From Undibacterium paludis (GTDB lineage: Bacteria > Pseudomonadota > Gammaproteobacteria > Burkholderiales > Burkholderiaceae_D), in the NCBI RefSeq assembly GCF_022568815.1, contig NZ_JAKZHX010000012.1:186001-250000 (forward strand): 64,000 bases of DNA. Reading direction: 5' to 3'. The notes beneath the pieces were generated by a model. It did no database searches. It was not told the origin of the DNA and was given only the letters and a program-made list of their open reading frames with translations. Both the position numbers and the translations under genes were made by a program. Positions 26,821 through 36,583 of the stretch are shown one piece after another. Every line of letters begins with the position of its first letter. Within the stretch, counting starts at the first letter, position 1.

Positions 26821-27597
26821 ATGGCAAAAATCTTTTGTGTAGCAAATCAAAAAGGCGGTGTGGGCAAAACCACGACTACCGTTAATCTCGCCGCAGGTCT
26901 GGCGAAACTTGATCAGCGCGTCTTGCTGGTAGATCTTGACCCGCAAGGCAATGCCACCATGGGTGCAGGTATTAACAAGTCAAAACTGACTGCTTCTATC
27001 TATGAAGTTTTGCTGGGCATGTCGGATGTGGCAACAGCAAAACAACGTTCAGAATCTGGCCGTTTCGATGTCTTGCCCGCCAACCGTGAGCTGGCCGGTG
27101 CTGAAGTGGAGATGGTTTCGCTGGATAATCGTGACAAACGCCTGCGTGAAGCCTTGGCCAAGGTGGATGCTGACTATGATTTCATTCTCGTCGATTGTCC
27201 ACCAGCCTTGTCACTGTTGACACTGAATGGCCTGTGTGCAGCGCATGGCGTGATTATCCCCATGCAATGTGAATACTATGCGCTCGAAGGTTTGTCAGAC
27301 CTGGCCAATACGATCAAAAAAGTATCGGCTGGCCTGAATCCTGATCTCAAAATCGTCGGCCTGTTGCGCGTCATGTTTGACCCACGCATGACACTGTCGC
27401 AACAAGTGTCTGACCAGCTTGAACAGCATTTTGGTGACAAGGTCTTCAAGACCCTGATCCCGCGCAATGTCCGCCTGGCAGAGGCACCATCCTACGGTAT
27501 CCCCGGCGTGGTGTTCGATCCTGCATCCAAAGGGGCGCAAGCCTATATTGCCTTTGGCGCAGAGATGGTGGAAAGAATTAAACAATTGGAAAAATAA
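26821..27597 (+). CDS. parA: Chromosome partitioning ATPase ParA (Soj-like)
   Basis: The 258-residue protein is the short chromosomal form without an N-terminal DNA-binding extension. It has the deviant Walker A KGGVGKTTTTVNLA (residues 11-24), Walker A' and B segments LVDLDPQGNATMG and FILVDCPPALSLLTLN, and the ending APSYGIPGVVFDPASKGAQAYIAF. With ATP it binds nucleoid DNA and moves ParB-parS complexes of the replication origin. It starts 17 bp after rsmG and ends two bases before parB, so it belongs to one operon. Confidence 0.97.
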   Translation: MAKIFCVANQKGGVGKTTTTVNLAAGLAKLDQRVLLVDLDPQGNATMGAGINKSKLTASIYEVLLGMSDVATAKQRSESGRFDVLPANRELAGAEVEMVSLDNRDKRLREALAKVDADYDFILVDCPPALSLLTLNGLCAAHGVIIPMQCEYYALEGLSDLANTIKKVSAGLNPDLKIVGLLRVMFDPRMTLSQQVSDQLEQHFGDKVFKTLIPRNVRLAEAPSYGIPGVVFDPASKGAQAYIAFGAEMVERIKQLEK

Positions 27598-27599
27598 GT

Positions 27600-28493
27600 A
27601 TGTCGATTAAAAAACAAAAAGGTCTGGGCCGTGGCCTGGACGCCTTGCTCGGCGGTGCCGCCGATTTTGCAGAAGCCGTGCCCACTGTCACTGGTGCACC
27701 TACCAGCCTGAATGTAGCCCACATGCAGGCCGGCAAATACCAGCCACGTACCCGCATGGATGAAGGCGCACTGGCCGAACTGGCGGCTTCCATCAAGGCT
27801 CAGGGTTTGATGCAACCTATCCTGGTACGTCCGGTCGGCCAGAATAATGGCGTGACCCGTTATGAAATCATTGCCGGCGAACGCCGCTTCCGCGCATCGC
27901 AGATGGCAGGTCTGGAAGAAGTACCGGTACTGGTCAAGGATGTCGACGACCAGGCCGCTGCGGCCATGGCCCTGATCGAAAACATCCAGCGTGAAGATCT
28001 CAACCCGCTTGAAGAGGCCCAGGGCATACACAGGCTGATCACGGATTTCTCTTTCACTCATGAGCAGGCGGCCAATGCCGTAGGCCGTTCACGCAGCGCC
28101 GTCTCGAATCTGTTGCGCCTGCTGAACCTGGCCAAGCCGGTGCAGACCATGCTGATGGCCGGTGACATTGATATGGGCCATGCCCGTTCCCTGTTGGTGA
28201 CAGATGCTGCCACCCAGATACAGCTGGCCAACCAGATCGTCGCCAAACGGATGTCCGTGCGCGAAGCAGAAAAACTGGTAGCCAAGACCACGGCAGAAAT
28301 GGGCAACACAGCCAAGCCACGTGAAAAGGCAGAAAAGTCGCGTGACATCACCCGTCTGGAAGAAGAACTGTCCGATCTGCTGGCAACCCAGGTTGCCCTG
28401 AAGATGGGGAGCAAGGGCAGGGGGCAGATGCTCATTGATTTTGCTGATCTCGACAGTCTCGACGGCATCATCCTCAAGATTCGTGGTCAATAA
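27600..28493 (+). CDS. parB: Chromosome partitioning protein ParB (Spo0J-like)
   Basis: The 297-residue protein has an N-terminal basic start (KKQKGLGRGLDALLGG), the CTP-binding ParB/Srx domain with GERRFRASQMAGLEEVPVLV, the helix-turn-helix region FTHEQAANAVGRSRSAVSNLLRLL that reads parS, and a C-terminal dimerisation segment (RLEEELSDLLATQVALKMGSKGRGQMLIDFADLDSLDGIILKI). It loads at parS as a CTP-dependent clamp and spreads. Five candidate parS sites lie 1.4-3.7 kb upstream of its start, the close clustering expected near an origin. Confidence 0.97.
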   Translation: MSIKKQKGLGRGLDALLGGAADFAEAVPTVTGAPTSLNVAHMQAGKYQPRTRMDEGALAELAASIKAQGLMQPILVRPVGQNNGVTRYEIIAGERRFRASQMAGLEEVPVLVKDVDDQAAAAMALIENIQREDLNPLEEAQGIHRLITDFSFTHEQAANAVGRSRSAVSNLLRLLNLAKPVQTMLMAGDIDMGHARSLLVTDAATQIQLANQIVAKRMSVREAEKLVAKTTAEMGNTAKPREKAEKSRDITRLEEELSDLLATQVALKMGSKGRGQMLIDFADLDSLDGIILKIRGQ

Positions 28494-28577
28494 CATATCA
28501 TCAAGCACTTCAGGTGCGACATCTGTTTGCACCTGACATCGGTATTGCAGCTTGCTTTCCAAAACGTAAGAATCAAG

Positions 28578-29132
28578 ATGACGCAAATTCTCTTATTGCC
28601 TGGCCTGTATAACTCTGGCCCTGCTCACTGGCAAAGCCTGTGGGAAGCAGAAATGCCAAATGCCTTGCGGGTACAACAACACAACTGGGATCAACCGCAA
28701 AAAGACGACTGGCTGCTCAACCTGTCGGCAGCCATCAATGCGGCCAGTGAAGAGGTGGTACTGGTAGCCCATAGTCTTGGTTGTGCATTGACTGCCTGGT
28801 GGGTGGCCAGCGGCATGCCCGGGGTAGGGGACAAGAACAACAAGGTCAGGGCGGCTTTGCTGGTGGCGCCGCCTGATGTGGGCAGGACTGAATTTCCGGC
28901 GAGCAGCTTTGCCCCCATGCCGTGCATGGCGTTTCCTTTCCCGGTAACAGTGGTTGCGTCAGATGATGACCCCTGGTGCGATGTGCAGATTGCGCAAGAT
29001 TGGGCAAGAGCCTGGGGGGCAGATTTGCACATTATCAGTGCAAAGGGTCATATCAATGGTGAATCCGGCCTGGGTAGCTGGAAGCAAGGTCAGGGTTGGC
29101 TCAGCGCATTATTGGCGAAAACAGTACAATAG
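28578..29132 (+). CDS. RBBP9/YdeN-family alpha/beta hydrolase
   Basis: The 184-residue protein starts best at ATG 28578; a longer frame to 28527 adds an unlikely leader. It matches the small serine hydrolases of the RBBP9/YdeN group: opening LLLPGLYNSGPAHWQSLWE, the nucleophile motif LVAHSLGCALTAWWV, a likely catalytic Asp in VVASDDDPWC, and the histidine in SAKGHINGESGLGSW. Substrates are poorly known (serine hydrolase or esterase activity in some). It follows parB by 84 bp and may read through from the par operon. The atp promoter lies just after it. Confidence 0.85.
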   Translation: MTQILLLPGLYNSGPAHWQSLWEAEMPNALRVQQHNWDQPQKDDWLLNLSAAINAASEEVVLVAHSLGCALTAWWVASGMPGVGDKNNKVRAALLVAPPDVGRTEFPASSFAPMPCMAFPFPVTVVASDDDPWCDVQIAQDWARAWGADLHIISAKGHINGESGLGSWKQGQGWLSALLAKTVQ

Positions 29133-29178
29133 TAAAAAAGCACCAAAATGTTGCATCTTGATGCGCCGCATCAAACGT

Positions 29179-29208
29179 TTGACGTGATTACGCACTACCA
29201 CGTATAAT
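29179..29208 (+). promoter_or_regulatory. Sigma-70 promoter of the atp operon
   Basis: TTGACG (29179-29184) and TATAAT (29203-29208) are separated by 18 bases, close to consensus. The -10 sits in a small dyad CCACG-N8-CGTGG (29198-29215). The predicted transcript start is about 29215, leaving a leader of roughly 175 bases before atpI that contains a palindromic repeat. Confidence 0.7.
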
Positions 29209-29292
29209 TCCGTGGTTTTGATCGGCGAGGATTTGCGCTGCCCGGATATATCGTGGCGATACAGGCAAATTCAACGGTCTGATGATAAATAT

Positions 29293-29370
29293 TAGGACTT
29301 ACGCAAGATTGTCCCCGCCAGCCAGGCGGATCACCGTCCAGTAGTGAACCGGGCTGTCTTGCGCAAGTTC
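29293..29370. repeat. TAGGACTT palindromic element, copy 1 (family A), in the atp leader
   Basis: It begins TAGGACTTACGCAAGATTGT and ends GGGCTGTCTTGCGCAAGTTC, an imperfect inverted repeat of about 20 bases. It lies in the predicted leader of the atp transcript. Related copies are at 38847-38962 and 46641-46705. Confidence 0.7.
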
Positions 29371-29388
29371 TCGATAAGTGAGGTAAGC

Positions 29389-29727
29389 ATGGCACGCATC
29401 ATACTGCTGCAACTGGTGGCAGCGCTGGTCGTGGCTTTGCTGGCTGGAATATTCGGCAATATTTCTTATGGACTTTCTGCCCTGTTTGGGGGAATGTCCT
29501 GTGCAATTCCAAATGCCTTGTTCGCGTTGCGCCTGACTATGAGCGCCCGGAGGCCCGGAGGAGCAAATCCGATGAGTTTTTTCATCGGTGAATTTTTCAA
29601 GGTTACATTGACAGTCGCGCTGATGGCAGCGGTTGTCTTCTGGTACCCCGATGTCAACTGGCCGGCCTTTTTGATCGCCTTCATCGTCGTACTGAAAAGC
29701 TATTTCATTTTACTCTTTAGGCGCTGA
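29389..29727 (+). CDS. atpI: ATP synthase subunit I (AtpI)
   Basis: From ATG 29389, preceded by GAGGTAAG, the product has 112 residues; the longer frame from 29344 lies in the repeat and is rejected. Four membrane helices are visible (IILLQLVAALVVALLAGIF, YGLSALFGGMSCAIPNALFAL, FKVTLTVALMAAVVFWY, WPAFLIAFIVVLKSYFILLF). AtpI helps assemble the c-ring and is thought to aid Mg entry. It ends two bases before atpB and heads the operon. Confidence 0.88.
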   Translation: MARIILLQLVAALVVALLAGIFGNISYGLSALFGGMSCAIPNALFALRLTMSARRPGGANPMSFFIGEFFKVTLTVALMAAVVFWYPDVNWPAFLIAFIVVLKSYFILLFRR

Positions 29728-29729
29728 AC

Positions 29730-30560
29730 ATGAGCTCAGTTGAACAAGTCACACCATCAGAATATATCGCCCACCATCTTGGGCATCTGACCAACCATGG
29801 CCACCATGCACAAACCTCATTGTGGGACATGTCTTACCTCAATATCGATACCGTTATCTGGTCGGTATTTTGTGGCCTGCTGGCAATTGTCGTCATGTAT
29901 CTGGCCGCTCGCAAAGCTACTTCCGGTGTGCCTGGCCGTTTCCAGTGTGCAGTTGAAATGCTGATCGAAATGGTCGACAACAATGCAAAAAGCATAGTCC
30001 ACGGCAACACCAGCTTTATCGCCCCTATGGCTTTGTCTGTCTTTGTCTGGGTGCTGTTGATGAACTCGCTGGACTTCTTGCCAGTCGATCTGTTCTCGCA
30101 ATGGCTGTTCCCGGCCCTGGGCCTGGATGCTGAAATGCCACACCGCGTGGTTCCTACTGCTGACCTGAACGGTACCCTGGGTATTTCCATCGGTATTTTT
30201 GGTCTGATGATGTATTACAGTTTCAAGATCAAGGGTGTGGGCGGTTTCATCAAGGAATTGTTCAGTGCTCCATTTGGTCCCATGATGTTCCCATTCAACT
30301 TCATGTTGAACGTGGTTGAATTCGCGGCTAAAACCTTTTCGCTCGGTATGCGGTTGTTCGGTAACATGTTCGCCGGTGAATTGTTGTTCCTGTTGATCGC
30401 AGCTTTGCTGGGTGCTTCTGGTTCTTTGTTCGGTGGTATTGGTCACTTGATACTGGGTTCTGCCTGGTCCATCTTCCACATCCTGATCGTGCCTCTGCAA
30501 GCCTTTATTTTCATGATGTTGACTCTGGTATACATGGGTCAGGCTCACGAAGCGCATTAA
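29730..30560 (+). CDS. atpB: ATP synthase Fo subunit a
   Basis: The 276-residue membrane subunit carries the proton half-channels. The essential arginine is in FGMRLFGNMFAGELLFLLI (KTFSLGMRLFGNM; the Arg that faces the c-ring), and the C-terminal helix ends FMMLTLVYMGQAHEAH. The N-terminal 35 residues are histidine-rich (HHLGHLTNHGHHAQTS), as in other betaproteobacteria. Length is normal. It is followed by an unusual U-rich gap before atpE. Confidence 0.95.
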   Translation: MSSVEQVTPSEYIAHHLGHLTNHGHHAQTSLWDMSYLNIDTVIWSVFCGLLAIVVMYLAARKATSGVPGRFQCAVEMLIEMVDNNAKSIVHGNTSFIAPMALSVFVWVLLMNSLDFLPVDLFSQWLFPALGLDAEMPHRVVPTADLNGTLGISIGIFGLMMYYSFKIKGVGGFIKELFSAPFGPMMFPFNFMLNVVEFAAKTFSLGMRLFGNMFAGELLFLLIAALLGASGSLFGGIGHLILGSAWSIFHILIVPLQAFIFMMLTLVYMGQAHEAH

Positions 30561-30564
30561 TCAA

Positions 30565-30890
<326 letters not shown>

Positions 30891-30955
30891 TAGCTTTCCT
30901 TTTTCTACCGCAGGCCCAGCGCCTGCGGAACGATTAATTTGATAAGGAAACTAAA

Positions 30956-31426
30956 GTGAATCTGAATCTATCCATGTGGTACCAGGCAGGGGTGTTTATC
31001 ATCCTGGCCTTGTTTACTGCAAAATTCATCTGGCCGCCAGTAATTAGCGCGATCGATGAGCGCATGAAGCGCATTGCAGACGGTCTGGCTGCAGCTGACA
31101 AAGGCAAAGCAGAAATGGTTGCCGCAGAAAAGCGCATACAGGCTGAAATGGCAAAAGCTGGTGAAGAAGGCAAGCAACGTGTCGCCAACGCAGAGAAACA
31201 TGCTGCCCAGATCGTTGAAGAAGCCCGCAACACAGCCGCTGCTGAAGCTGCACGCATTATCGCTGCGGCAAAAGCTGATGCCGAAAATCAAGTGACTAAA
31301 GCACGCGAAGAATTGCGCGACCAGGTTGCCACACTGGCAGTCAAGGGTGCAGAACAAATTCTGAAACGTGAAGTCAACGCATCTGCTCACGCTGATCTGT
31401 TGAACCAACTGAAAACCGAGCTGTAA
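30956..31426 (+). CDS. atpF: ATP synthase Fo subunit b
   Basis: The 156-residue stator subunit has one N-terminal membrane helix ([30 protein letters not shown]) followed by a long charged, alanine-rich helix that dimerises and joins subunit delta. It starts GTG at 30956 (MNLNLSM). Only one b gene is present, so the stator is a homodimer rather than the b/b' pair of phototrophs. It ends two bases before atpH. Confidence 0.95.
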   Translation: MNLNLSMWYQAGVFIILALFTAKFIWPPVISAIDERMKRIADGLAAADKGKAEMVAAEKRIQAEMAKAGEEGKQRVANAEKHAAQIVEEARNTAAAEAARIIAAAKADAENQVTKAREELRDQVATLAVKGAEQILKREVNASAHADLLNQLKTEL

Positions 31427-31428
31427 TC

Positions 31429-31962
31429 ATGGCCGAACTCGCAACGATCGCTCGTCCTTACGCAGAAGCGCTGTTTCGTGTTGCCCAATCCGGTAACCTC
31501 TCCGCCTGGTCGGAACTGGTTACCGAAATGGGGCAGGTAGGCGCGCATCCCGATGTACAAGCTCTTGCACACAACCCCAAAGTCTCGGCTGATCAAAAAG
31601 CTGAGATTTTCTTGTCTGCGCTCAAATCTCCAGTGACTGCTGAAGCGAAAAACTTCATCAATACACTTGCTGACTATGACCGCCTGACTTTGTTGCCGGA
31701 AATCGCTTTCCAGTTCCAGTCTCTGAAAAACGCCTTTGAAGGCGCGGCAGATGCTGAAGTGACAAGCGCTTTTGAAATGACGGCAGTACAGTTGAGCGAA
31801 CTGGCAGCGGTACTGGAAAAGAAATTTGGCCGCAAACTGCACCCGACTGTCAAAGTGGATTCTGCTTTGATCGGCGGTGTGCGCATCGTGGTTGGTGATC
31901 AGGTGCTCGACACGTCGGTACGCGCGAAGCTGCAGAAAATGCACATCGCCCTGACCGCGTAA
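31429..31962 (+). CDS. atpH: ATP synthase F1 subunit delta
   Basis: The 177-residue protein joins the b-dimer to the alpha subunits at the top of F1. The N-terminal helical domain starts [16 protein letters not shown], and the C-terminal part shows [41 protein letters not shown], the conserved delta ending. Length is normal and spacing to atpF is two bases. Confidence 0.95.
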   Translation: MAELATIARPYAEALFRVAQSGNLSAWSELVTEMGQVGAHPDVQALAHNPKVSADQKAEIFLSALKSPVTAEAKNFINTLADYDRLTLLPEIAFQFQSLKNAFEGAADAEVTSAFEMTAVQLSELAAVLEKKFGRKLHPTVKVDSALIGGVRIVVGDQVLDTSVRAKLQKMHIALTA

Positions 31963-31988
31963 GAACGTAATAAATATTAGGAGTTAGT

Positions 31989-33530
31989 ATGCAACTCAAC
32001 CCATCTGAAATCAGCGAGCTGATCAAGAGCCGGATTCAAGGCCTTGGCGACACAGCTGAGATTCGCAATCAAGGTACGGTTATCTCCGTTACCGACGGTA
32101 TCTGCCGCATTCACGGTCTGTCTGACGCGATGCAAGGCGAGATGCTGGAATTCCCAGGCAACACATTTGGTCTGGCGCTGAACCTGGAACGTGATTCCGT
32201 TGGTGCCGTTATCCTGGGCGACTACGAACACATCTCCGAAGGCGATACAGTCAAATGTACTGGCCGTATTCTGGAAGTGCCTATCGGTCCTGAACTGCGC
32301 GGTCGTGTTGTTAACGCGCTGGGTCAGCCTATCGACGGCAAAGGTCCTATCAATGCAAAACTGACAGCGCCTATCGAAAAGATCGCGCCTGGCGTTATTG
32401 CACGTCAATCCGTTTCTGAACCGATGCAAACTGGCCTGAAGTCTATCGACTCCATGGTACCGGTTGGCCGTGGCCAGCGTGAATTGATCATTGGTGACCG
32501 TCAGACTGGTAAAACAGCTGTAGCGATTGATGCCATCATCAATCAAAAAGGTCAGAACATGACTTGTATCTACGTTGCTATCGGTCAGAAAGCATCGTCG
32601 ATCAAGAACGTCGTGCGCGCACTGGAAGCCCACGGCGCCATGGAATACACCATCGTTGTTGCAGCAACTGCGTCTGAATCCGCAGCGATGCAATACGTAT
32701 CCGCCTACTCCGGTTGTGCGATGGGTGAATACTTCCGTGACCGTGGTGAAGATGCGCTGATCATTTATGATGATCTGTCCAAGCAAGCCGTGGCTTACCG
32801 TCAGGTATCCCTGTTGCTGCGTCGCCCACCAGGCCGCGAAGCTTACCCAGGTGACGTATTCTATTTGCACAGCCGTTTGCTGGAACGTGCAGCGCGTGTC
32901 AACCCTGACTACGTTGAAGCCTTCACCAAAGGTGAAGTGAAAGGTAAAACTGGTTCCTTGACAGCATTGCCTATCATTGAAACCCAGGCTGGTGACGTTT
33001 CCGCTTTCGTTCCTACCAACGTGATTTCGATTACTGACGGTCAGATCTTCCTGGAAACATCCCTGTTCAATGCTGGTATCCGTCCTGCGATTAACGCCGG
33101 CATCTCGGTGTCCCGCGTTGGTGGTGCAGCGCAGACCAAGGTAATCAAAAACCTGTCCGGCGGTATCCGTAATGACTTGGCGCAGTACCGTGAACTGGCC
33201 GCGTTTGCGCAGTTCGCTTCCGACCTCGACGAAGTGACACGCAAGCAGCTTGACCGTGGTGCTCGTGTTACTGAATTGTTGAAGCAGGCTCAATATGCTC
33301 CACTGTCCATCTCCCTGATGGCCGTCACATTGTTCTCCGTGAACAAAGGCTTCCTGGATGATGTACCGGTCAAGCAAGTGCTGGCATTCGAAGCTGGTGT
33401 GCACAACTTCATGAAAACGAACCATGCAGCTTTGCTGCAGAAGATCGAAGAAACCAAGCAACTGGACAAAGATGGCGAAGCTGCCATGGCTGCCGCAATT
33501 GCTGATTTCAAAAAATCCGGTGCCTATTAA
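31989..33530 (+). CDS. atpA: ATP synthase F1 subunit alpha
   Basis: The 513-residue regulatory/non-catalytic subunit has the nucleotide loop GDRQTGKT (169-176), the segment [47 protein letters not shown], and the arginine-finger region near [15 protein letters not shown]. Length is normal. The antisense strand carries a 525-codon open frame opposite this gene; it has no support and reflects codon bias. The gene follows atpH by 26 bp with the ribosome site TAGGAG. Confidence 0.97.
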   Translation: MQLNPSEISELIKSRIQGLGDTAEIRNQGTVISVTDGICRIHGLSDAMQGEMLEFPGNTFGLALNLERDSVGAVILGDYEHISEGDTVKCTGRILEVPIGPELRGRVVNALGQPIDGKGPINAKLTAPIEKIAPGVIARQSVSEPMQTGLKSIDSMVPVGRGQRELIIGDRQTGKTAVAIDAIINQKGQNMTCIYVAIGQKASSIKNVVRALEAHGAMEYTIVVAATASESAAMQYVSAYSGCAMGEYFRDRGEDALIIYDDLSKQAVAYRQVSLLLRRPPGREAYPGDVFYLHSRLLERAARVNPDYVEAFTKGEVKGKTGSLTALPIIETQAGDVSAFVPTNVISITDGQIFLETSLFNAGIRPAINAGISVSRVGGAAQTKVIKNLSGGIRNDLAQYRELAAFAQFASDLDEVTRKQLDRGARVTELLKQAQYAPLSISLMAVTLFSVNKGFLDDVPVKQVLAFEAGVHNFMKTNHAALLQKIEETKQLDKDGEAAMAAAIADFKKSGAY

Positions 33531-33559
33531 TTTACTGTAGCTAGAAGGAGTCAATACTC

Positions 33560-34429
33560 ATGGCTGCAGGTAAAGAGATACGTGGCAAGATCAAAAGCGT
33601 AGAAAATACGAAGAAGATCACAAAGGCGATGGAAATGGTCGCCGCATCCAAAATGCGCAAGGCGCAAGACCGGATGCGTGCGGCTCGTCCATACAGTGAA
33701 AAGATTCGTACGATCACTGCTAACTTGTCACAGGCCAACCCAGAGTACACGCATCCTTTCATGGTGCAACAGGATCAGTCCAAAAAAGTGGGCGTGATCG
33801 TTGTTACGACAGATAAAGGTCTGTGCGGCGGTCTCAACACTAACGTGTTGCGTCTGGTCACCAGCAAGATGCGTGAACTCGAAGGCAAGGGTTCAAAGAT
33901 AGAAGCGGTCGCAATTGGTAATAAAGGTCTCGGCTTCCTGAATCGCGTAGGTGCGCAAGTGGTTTCCCATGTGACACAACTGGGCGACACTCCTCACCTC
34001 GACAAGCTGATCGGTCCAGTCAAAGTACTGCTGGACGCGTATCAGGAAGGCAAGCTGGACGCGGTTTACCTGAGTTATACCAAGTTCATCAACACCATGA
34101 AGCAAGAGCCGGTACTGGAGCAGTTGCTGCCCCTGACATCGGACAAACTGGCGACAGATAAAAATGCCCATTCCTGGGATTATCTGTACGAGCCAGATGC
34201 TGCAACGGTCATTGATGAATTGTTGATACGCTATGTAGAAGCGTTGATTTTCCAAGCTGTTGCGGAAAATATGGCTTCTGAACAGTCGGCCCGTATGGTG
34301 GCGATGAAAGCGGCAACAGATAACGCAGGTAACGTGATTGGTGAGTTGAAACTGGTTTATAACAAAACCCGTCAGGCTGCCATTACCAAAGAGCTCTCCG
34401 AGATCGTCGCCGGCGCGGCAGCGGTCTAA
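33560..34429 (+). CDS. atpG: ATP synthase F1 subunit gamma
   Basis: The 289-residue rotor shaft shows the conserved N-terminal helix [36 protein letters not shown], the middle [18 protein letters not shown], and the C-terminal helix [54 protein letters not shown]. There is no insert of the type used for redox control in chloroplasts. Normal length; ribosome site AGAAGGAG. Confidence 0.96.
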   Translation: MAAGKEIRGKIKSVENTKKITKAMEMVAASKMRKAQDRMRAARPYSEKIRTITANLSQANPEYTHPFMVQQDQSKKVGVIVVTTDKGLCGGLNTNVLRLVTSKMRELEGKGSKIEAVAIGNKGLGFLNRVGAQVVSHVTQLGDTPHLDKLIGPVKVLLDAYQEGKLDAVYLSYTKFINTMKQEPVLEQLLPLTSDKLATDKNAHSWDYLYEPDAATVIDELLIRYVEALIFQAVAENMASEQSARMVAMKAATDNAGNVIGELKLVYNKTRQAAITKELSEIVAGAAAV

Positions 34430-34447
34430 ACTGAATTTAAATATTAA

Positions 34448-35863
<1,416 letters not shown>

Positions 35864-35935
35864 TTGCAAACAGGGCGGTGCAGTTGACAGATTAACTGCA
35901 CCATAGCTTTTTTGAGCGAATAATAAGGGTCCAAC

Positions 35936-36358
35936 ATGGCACACACTATTCACGTTGACGTGGTTTCCGCAGAAGAGCTGATCTTCTCCGGTGAAGCCGA
36001 ATTCGTCGCGTTGCCGGGTGAGGCTGGTGAATTGGGTATCTATCCTAAACATACACCACTGATTACCCGCATCAAGCCGGGTGCGGTGCGCATCAAGGTT
36101 ACAGGCCAGGCTGAAGACGAATTTGTTTTCGTTGCCGGCGGTCTGCTTGAAGTGCAACCCAATGCAGTGACTGTTTTGGCTGATACAGCGATTCGCGGCC
36201 ACGATCTGGACGAAGCCAAAGCCAACGAAGCCAAGAAACTGGCAGAACAAGCTTTGGTCAATCGTGATTCCAAGATTGACTATGCGCAAGCACAGGCAGA
36301 ACTGGCATCCGCGATCGCCCAACTGGCAGCGATACAAAAATTGCGTCAAAAGCGTTAA
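35936..36358 (+). CDS. atpC: ATP synthase F1 subunit epsilon
   Basis: The 140-residue protein has the N-terminal beta-sandwich ([48 protein letters not shown]) and the C-terminal helical hairpin that can insert into F1 and block ATP hydrolysis. It closes the operon; a strong terminator follows 48 bases after the stop. The preceding gap of 72 bp carries a GGGTCC ribosome-site region. Confidence 0.95.
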   Translation: MAHTIHVDVVSAEELIFSGEAEFVALPGEAGELGIYPKHTPLITRIKPGAVRIKVTGQAEDEFVFVAGGLLEVQPNAVTVLADTAIRGHDLDEAKANEAKKLAEQALVNRDSKIDYAQAQAELASAIAQLAAIQKLRQKR

Positions 36359-36405
36359 TGCGTGAGCGGTTCACTCCGCTGCGTATCAAGTAAGCACGTA
36401 TGAAA

Positions 36406-36438
36406 ACTAAAGGCAGCCAAGGCTGCCTTTAGTTTTTT
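36406..36438 (+). terminator. Rho-independent terminator of the atp operon
   Basis: ACTAAAGGCAGCC-AA-GGCTGCCTTTAGT is a perfect 13-bp stem followed by a T-run. The opposite strand also ends in T-rich DNA, so it may serve the convergent TonB receptor gene too. Confidence 0.88.
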
Positions 36439-36583
36439 GCGCTTGTCCCATCATCAGTAAAGTGCTCAAGCTGTGCCATCGCCATCGCAGATGCGAGATG
36501 TACAGCGACATTTGATCACACTCACTGATATTGCCTTGAGGGTATACGCTTGTTCTGCAATTTGTCCATGCAGTGTTTTAGGT

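Noticed and set aside
31977-33554. 525-codon open frame antisense to atpA
   Set aside because: It lies opposite a certain atpA gene, is rich in Cys/His/Arg/Phe with no family likeness, and arises from the codon bias of the sense strand.
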